Assembly (NCBI GenBank): GCA_024401825.1
Contig: JAKSKF010000009.1
Coordinates: 1-52,274 of the forward strand
Direction of reading: 5' to 3'
From: Bacteroidales bacterium
GTDB lineage: Bacteria > Bacteroidota > Bacteroidia > Bacteroidales > UBA932
Length of the DNA stretch: 52,274 bases
Part shown: positions 31,638 through 42,611 of the stretch, piece after piece
Layout of the letters: every line of letters begins with the position of its first letter
Position numbering within the stretch: position 1 is the stretch's first letter
Notes under the pieces: model-generated
Told to the model about the DNA's origin: nothing
Databases searched by the model: none
The model's input: only the letters and a program-made list of their open reading frames with translations
Position numbers and translations under genes: made by a program

Positions 31638-33374
31638 ATGTCCCGCAAAAGAAGCAGACTTCTTTCCCTCCTTCCCTTCACGGCGCTGAAGTGGTGCGGG
31701 AGCATCGAGTTCAGAAAAGTCAGGAAAGCCAGCCTGGACCCCGCAGGGAGCCAGGAATCCACCCTCAGGAAGATTCTCCGCTACGGCAGGGATACCGAGT
31801 TCGGAAGAATCCACGGCTTTTCCCACATACTCGAGGCCGGGGACAGGGCGGAACTGTACAGGAGGTACAGGGAAAGCGTGCCCGCATCGGACTACGAGTA
31901 TTTCCGCCACTATGTGAACAGGATGAAGGAAGGGACTCCGGACGTCCTTTTCAAGGGAAAGCCCGTGATGTACGCCACCACTTCCGGTTCCACGGGAGAA
32001 CCCAAGTGGATTCCGGTATCCAGACGCTACCTGAAAAAAGTCTATCGGAGGATGAACCGTTGCTGGATTTATGAGTGGCAGAGGCTCCGCCCCGGGGTCT
32101 ATTCCGGGAAAATCCTCAGCGTAGTGGGAAAGACGGTCGAGGGGCGCACCGCAGACGGGACAGCCATAGGCTCCGTTTCCGGTTTCACGCTCAGCAAGGT
32201 CCCCAGGGTATTCTCCAATATCTATTCGGCTCCTTCCGCAGTCTTCGGAATCCGGGACTACACTGCCAGGAACTATGCCATAATGAGGATAGGAATCGAG
32301 CAGGACATCACTCTTCTGGTAACCCCGAACCCCAGCACGCTGCTCGAACTCCAGCACAATGTCAATGACTGGCTGGACGAATACATAACGGACATCGAGA
32401 ACGGCACCCTGACCGACAAGGTGGACATTCCCGGGGACATCAGGGCGGAACTCCTGAAGGGACTTTCGCCGAATCCCGGAAGGGCAGAAGAGCTCAGGCA
32501 GCTCAGAAAGAAGCATTCAATGCTCGTCCCAAGGCATTTCTGGCCCAATCTCAAGATTCTCTGCACCTGGAAATGCGGCAACACCCAGATATACGTTGAC
32601 AAAATCAGGCACGGTTTCCCGAAGGACATCCTGCATCAGGAGATGGGCTATTTCTCCTCCGAATGCCGCGCCGGACTTGTCCTGGACGACTCGGACGAGA
32701 CTGTTCTCTTCCCCCATCTGCACTTCTACGAATTCAGGAAGGCCGACCAGGCGGACAATCCCGACGCAAAGTTCCTCACCCTGGACGAACTTGTCCCCGG
32801 AGAGCGCTACTGTCCCTTCGTAACCACATTCTCCGGCTTGTACCGCTACAATATGAATGACATAGTGGAGGCGTCCGCTCCCCTGTTCGGGACCACTCCC
32901 AGAATCCATATGGTGCAGAAAGTCAACGGAATAGTCACCATCACCGGAGAAAAGCTGTATGAGAGCCAGTTCATAGACTGCGTGAACAGGGCGTCCAGGG
33001 AAACAGGGCTGGGACTGAACTACTTCACCGCCTACGCCAATCTCAAGGAATCCCGCTACGACTGGTACTTCGAATTCTCGGACGAGAGCGTCAACCAGAA
33101 GAGGGCCGAGGATTTTTCAGAGGTGGTGGACGCCTTCCTGAAAGAGACCAATATAGAATATGCCGCCAAGCGCGACAGCAACAGGCTCAAGGCCCCGGCC
33201 ACTTTCCGTCTCCAGAAACAGAGTTTCGACAGTTTCAAGGAGGCCATCCTGTCCAGGACGAGGAGAGACCCCTCGCGGTTCAAGCCCAACGTGCTGGCGC
33301 AGAATGAAGAAAGACACGACATCATATCCCAATTCATACTCAAGTCAGGACTAAAGCGAAAGAACAGGAAATGA
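31638..33374 (+). CDS. GH3 auxin-responsive-promoter-family adenylating enzyme
   Basis: The 578-residue protein resembles plant GH3 acyl-acid amido synthetases, members of the acyl-adenylate-forming superfamily. The ATP-binding loop TTSGSTGEPKWIPVS is near residue 115, and the C-terminal part has GLYRYNMNDIVE and KVNGIVTITGEKLYESQF, both typical. Plant relatives couple amino acids to jasmonate or auxin; the substrate of the bacterial family is unknown to me. It shares an ATGA overlap with the downstream response regulator, so both come from the promoter at 31574. Confidence 0.88.
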   Translation: MSRKRSRLLSLLPFTALKWCGSIEFRKVRKASLDPAGSQESTLRKILRYGRDTEFGRIHGFSHILEAGDRAELYRRYRESVPASDYEYFRHYVNRMKEGTPDVLFKGKPVMYATTSGSTGEPKWIPVSRRYLKKVYRRMNRCWIYEWQRLRPGVYSGKILSVVGKTVEGRTADGTAIGSVSGFTLSKVPRVFSNIYSAPSAVFGIRDYTARNYAIMRIGIEQDITLLVTPNPSTLLELQHNVNDWLDEYITDIENGTLTDKVDIPGDIRAELLKGLSPNPGRAEELRQLRKKHSMLVPRHFWPNLKILCTWKCGNTQIYVDKIRHGFPKDILHQEMGYFSSECRAGLVLDDSDETVLFPHLHFYEFRKADQADNPDAKFLTLDELVPGERYCPFVTTFSGLYRYNMNDIVEASAPLFGTTPRIHMVQKVNGIVTITGEKLYESQFIDCVNRASRETGLGLNYFTAYANLKESRYDWYFEFSDESVNQKRAEDFSEVVDAFLKETNIEYAAKRDSNRLKAPATFRLQKQSFDSFKEAILSRTRRDPSRFKPNVLAQNEERHDIISQFILKSGLKRKNRK

Positions 33375-34510
33375 AGATACTTGTAATAGATGACGAGCGG
33401 TCAATCCGCAACTCCCTCAAGGAGATTTTCACCGATGAAGGACACGAGGTGGACACCGCCGAAGACGGCGTCCAGGGACTTGAAATTGCAGGACAGGAGC
33501 GATACGACGCCATTTTCTGCGACATCAAGATGCCCAATATGGACGGGATGGAACTTCAGGACAAACTTCTTGAAAACGGAATAGAGAGTCCCCTGATTAT
33601 GATTTCCGGACACGGAGACGTGGACACCGCGGTGGAATGTATGAGGAAGGGGGCGTTCGACTTCATCCAGAAGCCCCTGGACCTCAACCGCATCCTCATC
33701 ACGCTCAAGAATGCCGTCGAGAGGAACAGCCTCATTGCGGAGAACAAGATTCTCAAGAAAAAGGTTTACGGAGCCGATATGATAGGGAACTCGCAGCCTA
33801 TGAAGCATATACGCGAGATGATAGAAAGGGTTGCGCCCACCGACGCGAGAGTGCTCATCACAGGGCCCAACGGCTCCGGAAAGGAACTCGTGGCCCGCAA
33901 CCTCCACCAGCAGAGCAAGCGCAGCGCTATGCCTTTCATAGAGGTCAACTGCGCCGCGATACCTTCCGAACTGATTGAAAGCGAACTTTTCGGGCACGAG
34001 AAAGGTTCCTTCACCTCCGCAATAAGACAGCACAAGGGCAAGTTCGAGCAGGCGGACGGAGGCACCCTTTTCCTGGATGAAATCAGCGATATGAGCCTTG
34101 CGGCACAGGCCAAGGTCCTGAGGGTGCTTCAGGAACGCAAGCTCTCCCGCGTGGGTTCGGACAAGGACATCACCGTGGACGTCCGCGTGATAGCGGCCAC
34201 GAACAAGAACCTCGCTGAAGAGATTGGCAAGGGCAATTTCAGGGAAGACCTCTACCACCGCCTGAGCGTCATACTCATCCAGGTGCCCTCGCTCGACGAG
34301 AGGAAAGACGACATTCCCGAACTCATAGAGCACTTCATCCGCAAGTACACCGAGGGAGGCAAGGCCCGCAGGTTCTCCCCCGAGGCGGTCAGGATGCTTC
34401 AGGAAAAGCACTGGCCCGGGAATATCCGGGAACTGGACAACGTAGTGGACAGGCTGCTCATCCTCGGAGACGACGAGGTGTCCGGGCAGAATGTCAGGGA
34501 TTACGTCTAG
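33371..34510 (+). CDS. NtrC-family response regulator lacking the DNA-binding domain
   Basis: The 379-residue protein has a receiver domain (DDE at residues 7-9, phospho-acceptor Asp51 in [11 protein letters not shown], Lys in FIQKPLD) and an AAA+ sigma-54 activator domain with a Walker A written [30 protein letters not shown] and the arginine-finger region. The sigma-54 contact loop reads GSFTSA and not GAFTGA. The protein stops at NVRDYV, where a Fis-type helix-turn-helix would normally follow. No frameshifted continuation is evident because the lptB end overlaps the stop by four bases. The NtrY-like kinase at 23657-27085 is a plausible but unlinked partner. Confidence 0.9.
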   Translation: MKILVIDDERSIRNSLKEIFTDEGHEVDTAEDGVQGLEIAGQERYDAIFCDIKMPNMDGMELQDKLLENGIESPLIMISGHGDVDTAVECMRKGAFDFIQKPLDLNRILITLKNAVERNSLIAENKILKKKVYGADMIGNSQPMKHIREMIERVAPTDARVLITGPNGSGKELVARNLHQQSKRSAMPFIEVNCAAIPSELIESELFGHEKGSFTSAIRQHKGKFEQADGGTLFLDEISDMSLAAQAKVLRVLQERKLSRVGSDKDITVDVRVIAATNKNLAEEIGKGNFREDLYHRLSVILIQVPSLDERKDDIPELIEHFIRKYTEGGKARRFSPEAVRMLQEKHWPGNIRELDNVVDRLLILGDDEVSGQNVRDYV

Positions 34511-35295
34511 AACTTTGTGGGCTCCATAAGTCCGGCCTCATAGTCGGCGCGGGCTCTTTCCACTGACACAGAACGTTTGAGGGTGAATCCGGTCCCCAGG
34601 TACTTCGTGCGTACATCCTCGTCGGACGCGAGCGATGCGGGGGTCCCTTCCTGGAGGATGGCACCCTCGTAAAGGAGGTATGCCCTGTCCGTGATGGCCA
34701 GGGTCTCGCCCACGTTATGGTCGGTGATGATGACTCCGATATTGCGGTACTTGAGCTTTGCGATGATGTACTGTATGTCCTCGACGGCGATGGGGTCGAC
34801 CCCGGCGAAGGGCTCGTCCAGAAGGATGAACTTGGGGGCGATGCTCAGCGCGCGGGCAATCTCACAACGGCGCCGCTCTCCTCCGGACAGCTGTATTCCC
34901 ATATTCTTGCGGACCTTCTGGAGATTGAACTCCTCAATCAGGCGTTCCAGCCTGTGATTGCGTTCCGCCTTGCTCAGGGGAGTCAGTTCCATAACGGACA
35001 TTATGTTGTCCTCGACCGTCATCTTGCGGAACACGGAAGCATCCTGAGGCAGATAACCGATGCCTTTCTGGGCGCGCAGATACATAGGGAGCCCGGTGAT
35101 TTCCTCGTCATCGAGGAACACCCTTCCCCCGTCGGGCTTTATCTGCCCCGCTATCATATAGAAACTCGTGGTCTTTCCGGCTCCGTTGGGTCCGAGGAAT
35201 CCCACGACCTCACCCTGTTCCACTTCCATCGAAACGCCCTTGACCACTGTCCTGGGCCCGTACCGCTTAATAAGATTCTCGCAGCGAAGTCTCAT
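34507..35295 (-). CDS. lptB: LPS export ABC transporter ATPase
   Basis: LptB powers extraction of lipopolysaccharide from the inner membrane with LptFG and LptC. The 262-residue protein has Walker [10 protein letters not shown] near residue 36, the signature [15 protein letters not shown], Walker [17 protein letters not shown] and switch His in ITDHNVGET, a wording typical of LptB. The C-terminal 20 residues extend beyond the E. coli protein. It follows dnaX by five bases and ends the ten-gene leftward run. Its partners are not in the window. Confidence 0.95.
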   Translation of the reverse strand: MRLRCENLIKRYGPRTVVKGVSMEVEQGEVVGFLGPNGAGKTTSFYMIAGQIKPDGGRVFLDDEEITGLPMYLRAQKGIGYLPQDASVFRKMTVEDNIMSVMELTPLSKAERNHRLERLIEEFNLQKVRKNMGIQLSGGERRRCEIARALSIAPKFILLDEPFAGVDPIAVEDIQYIIAKLKYRNIGVIITDHNVGETLAITDRAYLLYEGAILQEGTPASLASDEDVRTKYLGTGFTLKRSVSVERARADYEAGLMEPTKF

Positions 35296-35300
35296 ACTTA

Positions 35301-37142
35301 TTACTTTATGTCAAGTCCTAAATCCGACACGAGGCCGGCCACTTCAGGATTGTTCTTCATCAAATCTTCCGCCTTTTCCGCGGGCATATACAGTTTCTTT
35401 TCTTCCTCGCTGTCAAGCACGCGGGACACCGCCACGTCCAGACGCACCCTGGACGTCCCCAGAATGGTTCTGAAAGAAGCCTCCAGCCGGCTCAGCAGGG
35501 TGTTCTTTATCCACTGCCGCTGGGCATCGTTGAGGACTGTGAACGTAACCCACTTGCAACCGTCCCTCTCTTCGATTTCCAACTCCGAATTCTCAAGCGC
35601 GCTGGCAAGTCGGGGCCTGTCGGAATTCTTGTCCGCGAGTACTTTCCAGTTGCTGCGGATGTAGTCGTCCTCCGGGAGAGGGTCCTTCCCTGCAGGTTCC
35701 GCTTCTTTTGAACCGTCGGTGACTTCGGCAATCATAGCGCTCAAGGAAAGCCCGGACGATTTCCCTGCCCTTTTCTTCGGTGACTTGGGAGACGGTTCAG
35801 GTGCGGGGGCCTCAGGTTCGGGGGTATTTTCCTCCTTCCGTGCGGGGACGCTCTCCCTGACAGGGGTGTCCTTCTGTTCAGATGCAGGCGCGGATGCCGG
35901 CTTCGGAGAGACTTCCGGGGCGCTCTCAACGGCGGGAACCGTCTTCGGGGCGCTCTCAACGGCGGGCGCGTCCTTCTTCACCGGGGAAGGGGCCTGCGCC
36001 ACCTTCTGCGCTGGGGCGGGGGCGGACGGACGTACGCCGCTGTCCGGGCGCATCAGGAACGCTATCCTCATCAGCGCATATTCTATGTGCAGTCTCTGGT
36101 TGGCGCTCGCCTTGTATCCGGCCTCGCAGCCTGTCGTGATGCCGAGCGCGTCGTATATGAATTTGACGTCACAGCGGTCCGCCTGCTCCTTGTACCTGGC
36201 TTTCAGCGATTCGGGAAGGTCCAGAAGCGAGTCCAGCCCTCCGGTCCTGCACACCAGCAGGTCCCTGAAATGAGAACTCAGGGCCGTCACGAAATACAGG
36301 GAGTTGAAACCTTTCGAAAGTATTTCGTCGAAGGTCAGGAGCGGTCCTGCATAATCTCCCTTGAGGAAACAGTCCACCAGACGGAAACTGTATTCGTAAT
36401 CGAGGACGTTGAGGTTGCGGATGACGTCTTCATAGTGAATCTCATTGCCGCAGAACGCCACTGTCTGGTCAAAAATGGTGAGGGCGTCGCGCATTGCCCC
36501 GTCCGCCTTGTCCGCAATCACGTGAAGACTCTCCTCATCCACACGGACACCCTCCTTCTTCGCAATGTTCCTGAGGTTTCCCACTATGTCACCTATGCTT
36601 ATCCTGTTGAAGTCATAGGTCTGGCAACGGCTCAGGATAGTGGGTATAATCTTATGTTTCTCAGTGGTGGCCAGAATGAAGATGGCGTGGGCGGGCGGCT
36701 CTTCAAGAGTCTTGAGGAAGGCGTTGAAGGCCGACTGTGAAAGCATATGCACCTCGTCTATGATGTACACGCTGTACCGGCCCGTCTGAGGCGGTATCAT
36801 AACCTGTTCCAGCAGGGCCTTTATGTCTTCGACTCCGTTGTTGGAGGCGGCGTCCAGCTCGTGGATGCAGTAGGAGCGTCCCTCGTTGAAACTCCGGCAG
36901 CTCTCACATTCTCCGCAGGGTTCGGTTTCAGCGGTGGGGTTCAGGCAGTTGATGGTCTTTGCGAAGATTCTGGCCATACTGGTCTTGCCCACTCCCCTTG
37001 GCCCGCAGAACAGATATGCGTGAGCCAGCTGGCCCCGCACGATGGAATTCTTGAGGGTCCGGGCAATGTTGTCCTGACCTATGAGAGTCTCGAAGGAGTC
37101 CGGCCTGTATTTGCGCGCCGACACTATGTACTGTTCTGCCAT
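35301..37142 (-). CDS. dnaX: DNA polymerase III subunit gamma/tau
   Basis: Clamp-loader ATPase. From the ATG at 37142 ([17 protein letters not shown]) the protein has 613 residues. Walker A is GPRGVGKTS near residue 45, followed by a zinc module with cysteines in [13 protein letters not shown], then [11 protein letters not shown] and the SRC motif near residue 175. Residues about 380-480 are a low-complexity Pro/Ala/Glu linker, then a tau-like C-terminal domain. The TTG at 37163 is a less likely start. A -7 element lies 17 bases upstream, inside the 38-base gap after the methyltransferase. Confidence 0.96.
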   Translation of the reverse strand: MAEQYIVSARKYRPDSFETLIGQDNIARTLKNSIVRGQLAHAYLFCGPRGVGKTSMARIFAKTINCLNPTAETEPCGECESCRSFNEGRSYCIHELDAASNNGVEDIKALLEQVMIPPQTGRYSVYIIDEVHMLSQSAFNAFLKTLEEPPAHAIFILATTEKHKIIPTILSRCQTYDFNRISIGDIVGNLRNIAKKEGVRVDEESLHVIADKADGAMRDALTIFDQTVAFCGNEIHYEDVIRNLNVLDYEYSFRLVDCFLKGDYAGPLLTFDEILSKGFNSLYFVTALSSHFRDLLVCRTGGLDSLLDLPESLKARYKEQADRCDVKFIYDALGITTGCEAGYKASANQRLHIEYALMRIAFLMRPDSGVRPSAPAPAQKVAQAPSPVKKDAPAVESAPKTVPAVESAPEVSPKPASAPASEQKDTPVRESVPARKEENTPEPEAPAPEPSPKSPKKRAGKSSGLSLSAMIAEVTDGSKEAEPAGKDPLPEDDYIRSNWKVLADKNSDRPRLASALENSELEIEERDGCKWVTFTVLNDAQRQWIKNTLLSRLEASFRTILGTSRVRLDVAVSRVLDSEEEKKLYMPAEKAEDLMKNNPEVAGLVSDLGLDIK

Positions 37143-37159
37143 ATACTGCAATTTCTGAA

Positions 37160-37168
37160 GCAAAAATA
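37160..37168 (-). promoter_or_regulatory. dnaX -7 element (TATTTTTGC)
   Basis: Read leftward, TATTTTTGC matches TAnnTTTGY and lies 17 bases before the dnaX ATG. It sits in the largest gap (38 bases) of the ten-gene run, so dnaX and lptB may also be transcribed separately. Confidence 0.5.
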
Positions 37169-37180
37169 GTAAAATTTTCC

Positions 37181-37822
37181 TTACTTCTTCCGAATCAGCG
37201 TGAGCCCGTCACGCAGCGGAAGCACCACCGTTTCCACCCTGGAATCGGAGGCCACGGCGTCGTTGAACCTGAGCAGGGCCGCAGTCTGGGAATCATTCCC
37301 GGATTCAGGAGCGTACACCTTCCCGTCCCAAAGGGTGTCGTCTGCAACCACAAGTCCTCCCGGCCTCAGCAGAGGAAGGACTTTCTCGAAATATTGGGGA
37401 TATTCCCTCTTGTTGGCGTCGATGAATGCCATATCGAAAACGGCTCCCTCGGCGGCAAGGACGTCCAGAGTGTCGAGCGCAGGTCCGAGCCTGAGCCTGA
37501 TTCTGTCCTGAACGCCGGCCTTCTCCCACGCCTGCCGCATCAGGGGTTCAAGCTCGTCATTGATTTCCAGCGTTTCCACAACACCTCCTTCCGGGAGGCC
37601 CAGAGCCATAAACGCGGAGGAGTATCCGGTGAACGCGCCTATTTCAAGGACACGGCGGGCGGAGGACAATTCCACGAGAATCTTCAACAGACGCCCCTGG
37701 ACGGCTCCCGACAGCATCCTGGGATAGTTGGTCCTTATGTGCGTCTGCTTCTCAAGCCACTCCAGGGCTTCAGGCGCCGGGGTGCTGTGCTCACGTATGT
37801 ACCTGTCAATCGCCGGTTCCAT
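37181..37822 (-). CDS. class I SAM-dependent O-methyltransferase
   Basis: The 213-residue protein has the SAM-binding LEIGAFTGYSSAFMAL near residue 60, acidic LEINDE near 83, and DMAFIDANKREYPQYF near 130, matching the catechol-type/COG4122 methyltransferase family. LRPGGLVVADDTLWDGKV is the usual strand-4 to strand-5 segment, with the metal-binding Asp residues. The substrate is unknown. It overlaps the end of the secreted-protein gene by 17 bases and precedes dnaX. Confidence 0.92.
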   Translation of the reverse strand: MEPAIDRYIREHSTPAPEALEWLEKQTHIRTNYPRMLSGAVQGRLLKILVELSSARRVLEIGAFTGYSSAFMALGLPEGGVVETLEINDELEPLMRQAWEKAGVQDRIRLRLGPALDTLDVLAAEGAVFDMAFIDANKREYPQYFEKVLPLLRPGGLVVADDTLWDGKVYAPESGNDSQTAALLRFNDAVASDSRVETVVLPLRDGLTLIRKK

Positions 37823-38588
37823 CGGAGAAACTTGAAAAAAGCCTAAGTTCCGAAGCGCTGAATTCCGACCCTCCCTTCACGACATTGCAGGAGTACAGCT
37901 TATGATTGCCCGCGCCGATGACCATATGGTAATAGCGCGCCTTGCGGTCCTTTTCCCGGGGCCCCACTATTACGGCAACCGCGGCGTCCTCCCTGCCTTC
38001 CTCAAGCATCAGGGCCGCCGTTCCGGCTTCGGCGGACACCGTCAGGATGCCGTCGTTTCCGAGAGCGGGCTTGCGGTGATACCAGGAGAGTCCTGCGGTG
38101 GCGGCGACAGCGGAAGAGGAAGCCTCGATGACATACTGCTGCACGATATCTATCATTGCAGGCACGAGGGCGGCCTCCAGAGGGGTGAGCATCTTCTCTT
38201 CCGACGACGCGAAAGGAATCTGGATTATGTCGAAGGCGGCGTCGAGGCTTTCCCTGTCAGCGTTTCCTCCCTGCGACAAATCCAGATAAAGCAGGCCCGG
38301 AGTCTGTTCTTCGCCGCTGACCCTGACGAAACGGAGGAAATAGTACCCCGGCTGTTCCCTCAGGCGGTCATACTCCTCCTCGGAGCAGAACTCATAGGGC
38401 GTGAGAGTCCACAGATGAGGGATTTCCTCAAGCAGCAGGGCATCCATCACAGTGTTGCCGGGAAGCACCACCTTGGTAGTCTTGGAAACGTAGGCGGAAA
38501 GCCTTGTCTTTTTGGTGTAAATCTTCCCCTGACCGCAAACCAGGACGGGCAGCAGGAGAACAAGTATGAGAGTTATCGTCTTTTTCAT
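37806..38588 (-). CDS. secreted protein of unknown function
   Basis: The 260-residue product begins with a clear signal peptide (Lys-Lys, hydrophobic core to about residue 17, cleavage near CGQG). The mature part starts KIYTKKTRLSAYVSKTTKVVL and has LTPYEFCSEEEYDRL and YYFLRFVRV, suggesting a beta-rich fold. I recall comparable unnamed secreted Bacteroidales proteins but no family name. I choose the ATG at 38588, which shares one base with the metG stop (TGATG); a TTG at 38600 would precede the signal peptide. It is coupled to metG upstream and to the methyltransferase downstream by a 17-base overlap. Confidence 0.8.
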   Translation of the reverse strand: MKKTITLILVLLLPVLVCGQGKIYTKKTRLSAYVSKTTKVVLPGNTVMDALLLEEIPHLWTLTPYEFCSEEEYDRLREQPGYYFLRFVRVSGEEQTPGLLYLDLSQGGNADRESLDAAFDIIQIPFASSEEKMLTPLEAALVPAMIDIVQQYVIEASSSAVAATAGLSWYHRKPALGNDGILTVSAEAGTAALMLEEGREDAAVAVIVGPREKDRKARYYHMVIGAGNHKLYSCNVVKGGSEFSASELRLFSSFSDGTGD

Positions 38589-40642
38589 CAGCCTATGCAA
38601 GCGCCGTTCGCCAATATTTCAGCAGGTGTCAGGAAGCGCATTTTGCCGTCACCCTGCCTGGCCATAAGAATCATTCCCCTCGATTCGATTCCCCGTATGG
38701 TGCGGGGCTGAAGATTCGCCAGCACGCATATCTGCCTGCCGACCATTTCCTCGGGGGTGTATTGCTCCGCTATTCCGGACACTATGACACGACGGTCCAG
38801 GCCGGTGTCTATCGTAAGCTTGAGCAACTTGTCGGTCTTGGGGACCCTTTCAGCCTCCAGCACCGTCGCAGTGCGGATATCCATTTTCTCGAAATCCTCG
38901 AAAGAACATTCCGCCTTCCGGGGCTCGACCTTCGCCGCGCTTTCCGCGGCGGCATCCGCTTCTCTCTGCTCGCGGATGCGCTGCAGTCTCTGAAGCTGTT
39001 CCTCAATCTGACTGTCCTCAATCTTTCCGAAGAGCAGTTCAGCCTCTCGAATCTGATGTCCCGAAGACAGTATGCTCGGCCGTCCCAGAATCTCCCAGTC
39101 CAGGGGAGAATCTATCATCCTGCGCAGCCTTGCGGCGGCGAAGGGCGTGAAGGGCTCGAACGCTATCCCGAGGTCAGCGCAAATCTGGAGGGATATGTTC
39201 AATATGGTTCCGCAGCGTTCCATATCAGTCTTCGCGACTTTCCAGGGTTCGGTGTCGGATATGTACTTGTTGCCTATCCTCGCTATTCCCATAGCGTCCT
39301 TGAGGGCCTCGCGGAACTTGAAGGAGGTTATGTTCTTCTCCATAGACTCCTTCAGCGCGGGAATCTGGCTCAGGACTTCCTTCTCCACCGCGGTCAGAGA
39401 GCCGCAGGGAGGAACTTTCCCCGCAAAGTACTTGTGCGTCAGGACCACCGCCCTGTTCACGAAGTTGCCGAAAACGGCCACGAGCTCCGAATTGTTGCGG
39501 GCCTGGAAATCCTTCCAGCTGAAATCATTGTCCTTGGTCTCTGGAGCGTTGGCAGTAAGCACGTACCTGAGCACGTCCTCCTTGCCGGGGAAATCCCGGA
39601 CATATTCGTGAGCCCAGACGGCCCATCCCCTGGAGGTTGAAATCTTCTCTCCCTCGAGGTTCAGGAATTCATTGGCGGGAACGTTCTCCGGGAGGATGTA
39701 CCCGTCTCCGTAGGCCTTGAGCATAGAGGGGAACACTATGCAGTGGAAAACGATGTTGTCCTTGCCTATGAAGTGAATCAGCCTGGTATCCTCCGATTTC
39801 CACCATTTCTCCCAATCGTCGGGAAGAAGTTCCCTGGTGTTGGAAATGTACCCGATGGGAGCGTCGAACCAGACGTAGAGGACCTTCCCCTCCGCACCCT
39901 CGACGGGAACCGGTACTCCCCAGTCAAGGTCGCGGGTTACGGCGCGGGGCTGGAGACCTCCGTCCAGCCAGCTCTTGCACTGGCCGTAAACGTTGCTTCT
40001 CCATTCCTTGTGACCGTCAAGAATCCACTGCTTGAGCCAGGACTCGTACTTTTCCAGAGGCAGGTACCAGTGGGTGGTCTTCTTCCTGACGGGCGCCGCT
40101 CCGCTGAGCTTGCTCCTGGGATTCACGAGTTCCTCAGGGCTGAGCGTGCTGCCGCACTTCTCGCACTGGTCGCCGTACGCGTCGGGATTGCCGCACTTGG
40201 GGCAGGTGCCCACTATGTAACGGTCCGCAAGGAAAGTGTTCGCCTCGGGGTCGAAGTACTGCTCGCTCTCGGCGGTCACGAACTTTCCGTTGTCATAGAG
40301 CTTGCGGAAAAACTCGGACGCGTTTTTCTCGTGAACCTTGGAAGAGGTGCGTCCGTAAATGTCGAAGTTGATTCCGAGAGCCTTGAAACTGTCCTTTATG
40401 ATGTTGTGATATTTGTCAACTATGTCCTGCGGGCTGCATCCCTGCTTGCGGGCGGCTATCGTGATGGGAACTCCGTGTTCGTCGGAGCCGCACACGTACA
40501 GGACTTCCTGCCCGCGCATCCTGAGGTAGCGGACATATATGTCGGCAGGCACGTAAACTCCTGCAAGATGTCCTATGTGAACCGGGCCGTTGGCGTAAGG
40601 AAGCGCGCAGGTCACCAGTGTTCTCTTATAAGTTTTTGCCAT
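38588..40642 (-). CDS. metG: methionyl-tRNA synthetase with C-terminal tRNA-binding domain
   Basis: It charges elongator and initiator tRNA-Met. The 684-residue enzyme has [15 protein letters not shown] (HIGH motif near residue 22), a zinc knuckle CPKCG...CEKCG near residue 145, and [18 protein letters not shown] as the KMSKS-type loop near residue 335; KISTS is normal for this subgroup. The C-terminal 110 residues are the EMAP/Trbp-like tRNA-binding domain ([20 protein letters not shown]). The start overlaps the dnaG end by 17 bases. Confidence 0.97.
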   Translation of the reverse strand: MAKTYKRTLVTCALPYANGPVHIGHLAGVYVPADIYVRYLRMRGQEVLYVCGSDEHGVPITIAARKQGCSPQDIVDKYHNIIKDSFKALGINFDIYGRTSSKVHEKNASEFFRKLYDNGKFVTAESEQYFDPEANTFLADRYIVGTCPKCGNPDAYGDQCEKCGSTLSPEELVNPRSKLSGAAPVRKKTTHWYLPLEKYESWLKQWILDGHKEWRSNVYGQCKSWLDGGLQPRAVTRDLDWGVPVPVEGAEGKVLYVWFDAPIGYISNTRELLPDDWEKWWKSEDTRLIHFIGKDNIVFHCIVFPSMLKAYGDGYILPENVPANEFLNLEGEKISTSRGWAVWAHEYVRDFPGKEDVLRYVLTANAPETKDNDFSWKDFQARNNSELVAVFGNFVNRAVVLTHKYFAGKVPPCGSLTAVEKEVLSQIPALKESMEKNITSFKFREALKDAMGIARIGNKYISDTEPWKVAKTDMERCGTILNISLQICADLGIAFEPFTPFAAARLRRMIDSPLDWEILGRPSILSSGHQIREAELLFGKIEDSQIEEQLQRLQRIREQREADAAAESAAKVEPRKAECSFEDFEKMDIRTATVLEAERVPKTDKLLKLTIDTGLDRRVIVSGIAEQYTPEEMVGRQICVLANLQPRTIRGIESRGMILMARQGDGKMRFLTPAEILANGACIG

Positions 40643-42611
40643 ATTGTTTTTTTATGTTTGTCCTGATATTCTGTAGTCTGACGAGTTTTTCCATCGCTTC
40701 CACCTGTCCCTGCTCGTCAAGTTGGGGCAGTGATTTGCGTATATTGTCCATCTGGTCCTGGAGACGGCGGTCGCTGTAGGCAATGAGGGCCTTGGGCACG
40801 AACTGCGCCAGCCAGGACGACGTTGCGGTGAGAGATTCCTCGAAGTTCTTGACCGTAAGCTGGTAACGCTCCGTGGAAAGTTCCGCAGCCGCAGCCGCCA
40901 CCTGCCTGTCTTCAGAATTCATAAGCGAGGTCACAATCTTTTCCTGGGGCATTTCCAGGTCGAGACACTGCATATAGGCTTCGTAGGTCTTCCTGTAAAC
41001 CTCATTGCTGAAAGAGCAGCTGTCCTCGTCGAGGGTGTCCCTTATGAAGCCGGCCACCCGGGGGTTCTCCCCGTCCGGGCCGGCTGCGCGGAAGGGCGAG
41101 TCGGAAGGAAAAGCCAATTCGTCCTGCCCGTTTGTAAGAATGAAACTCAGAAGTTCCGCTTCCGCAGGGGCGAGAAGGGCATTCTCCAGGCTGAAGTTCG
41201 CCTGAGGGGAAGACGGCTGTTCTTCCGTTTCAGAGGACTGCGGAGGCAGGGGCAGACCGTTTTCCTGCCATCTTGCCGCACGTATGCGTTCCTTGCGCTT
41301 CTGCTCGAGCGCTTCCCTCAGCCGTGTCTTGATTCTGTTGAAAATCAACTGTGAATCTATGTTGAAACGCTGGGCGCAGGTCTCGACGTAAACGGAACGT
41401 TTCACGGCGTCAGGTATGTCGGCGATGGTGTCCGCGATGTCATTTATGAGGTTGGCCCGTTTCAAGGGGTCCGTGCCTGCCTCGTCGGAAAGCAGCTGGG
41501 CCTTGAACGTTATGAAATCCTGCTCGTTGTCCTCGATGTAACGGGTGACTTCCTCCAGGGTGTGCGCCCTTGCGAACGAATCGGGGTCCTCCCCTTCCGG
41601 AAGCAGGACTATCTTCACGTTGAGTCCTTCCCTGAGAGCCAGTCCGATTCCCCGGATGGCGGCGTGAATCCCCGCGGAATCCCCGTCATACATTATGGTT
41701 ATGTTGTCCGGAGACAGACGGCGGATGAGCCTGACCTGCTCCGTGGTGAGGGAGGTTCCGCAGGATGCCACCACATTGGTTATCCCCAGCTGGTGCATCA
41801 TCACCATATCCACGTTGCCCTCGACGAGTATGCACTTGTTCCGGCGGGACATCTCCGCCTTGGCGAAGTAGATTCCCAGCAGGTTGCGGCTCTTGACGTA
41901 TATCTCGGTCTCGGGAGAATTGACGTACTTGGCGGGATTGTCGCTGCGCAGGGTCCGCCCGCTGAAAGCCACCACTCTTCCGCTCACGGAATGGATGGGG
42001 AACATAACCCTCTCCCGGAACTTGTCCACCACCGTGCCGTCCTCTTTCCTGACTGCAAGGCCGGCGTCGATGAGATATTCCAGCTTGTGTCCGGCCGCAA
42101 GGGCCGCGTCAGTGAGGGCGGTCCTGGCGGAAGGGGCCCATCCCAGGCCGAACTTTTCTATTGTCTCGTCTTCCAGGGACCTCGAACGTAAGTACTCATA
42201 ACCTATCTGCCTGCCCTCGCCGGACTTGAGCTGCTCTGCGAAGAATTTCTGGGCGAATTCGGACACTACCATCAGCGACTCGCCGTGCTGGCGCGCCGCT
42301 ATCTCCTCGGGGGTTTCCTCCTTTTCCTGCACCTCTATGTGATATTTGCGGGCAAGGGTCCTGAGAGCCTCAGTGTAGGTGCAATGCTCCATCTCCATCA
42401 CGAAACCCACGGCCGTGCCGGATTTTCCGCAACCGAAGCACTTGAAGATGCCTTTTCCCGGAGACACGTAGAAAGACGGCGTCTTTTCGTTGTGGAAAGG
42501 GCAGCAGGCCACCAGATTGGCTCCCCTGCGCCTGAGGGAGACGTAGTCGCCGACCACGTCCTCGATGCGCGCAGAGTCAAGTATGAGGGTTACGGTGTCC
42601 TGGGGTATCAT
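40626..42611 (-). CDS. dnaG: DNA primase
   Basis: DnaG makes RNA primers at the replication fork. The 661-residue protein has the N-terminal zinc finger [16 protein letters not shown]...CFGCG (residues about 36-62), the RNA polymerase domain with [11 protein letters not shown] and VAFSGR, and the TOPRIM segment [15 protein letters not shown] then MYDGDSAG with the metal-binding acidic residues. The C-terminal helicase-binding region is divergent, as usual. It overlaps recQ by four bases (ATGA) and metG by 17. Confidence 0.97.
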   Translation of the reverse strand: MIPQDTVTLILDSARIEDVVGDYVSLRRRGANLVACCPFHNEKTPSFYVSPGKGIFKCFGCGKSGTAVGFVMEMEHCTYTEALRTLARKYHIEVQEKEETPEEIAARQHGESLMVVSEFAQKFFAEQLKSGEGRQIGYEYLRSRSLEDETIEKFGLGWAPSARTALTDAALAAGHKLEYLIDAGLAVRKEDGTVVDKFRERVMFPIHSVSGRVVAFSGRTLRSDNPAKYVNSPETEIYVKSRNLLGIYFAKAEMSRRNKCILVEGNVDMVMMHQLGITNVVASCGTSLTTEQVRLIRRLSPDNITIMYDGDSAGIHAAIRGIGLALREGLNVKIVLLPEGEDPDSFARAHTLEEVTRYIEDNEQDFITFKAQLLSDEAGTDPLKRANLINDIADTIADIPDAVKRSVYVETCAQRFNIDSQLIFNRIKTRLREALEQKRKERIRAARWQENGLPLPPQSSETEEQPSSPQANFSLENALLAPAEAELLSFILTNGQDELAFPSDSPFRAAGPDGENPRVAGFIRDTLDEDSCSFSNEVYRKTYEAYMQCLDLEMPQEKIVTSLMNSEDRQVAAAAAELSTERYQLTVKNFEESLTATSSWLAQFVPKALIAYSDRRLQDQMDNIRKSLPQLDEQGQVEAMEKLVRLQNIRTNIKKQYGKNL

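Noticed and set aside
31500-32516. Long upstream extension of the carboxylase-like frame
   Set aside because: It is antisense to the well-supported GH3-like gene, and a good ATG with a promoter box lies at 31499.
38588-40642. KISTS in place of KMSKS in MetG as a lesion
   Set aside because: This wording is normal for this subgroup of methionyl-tRNA synthetases.
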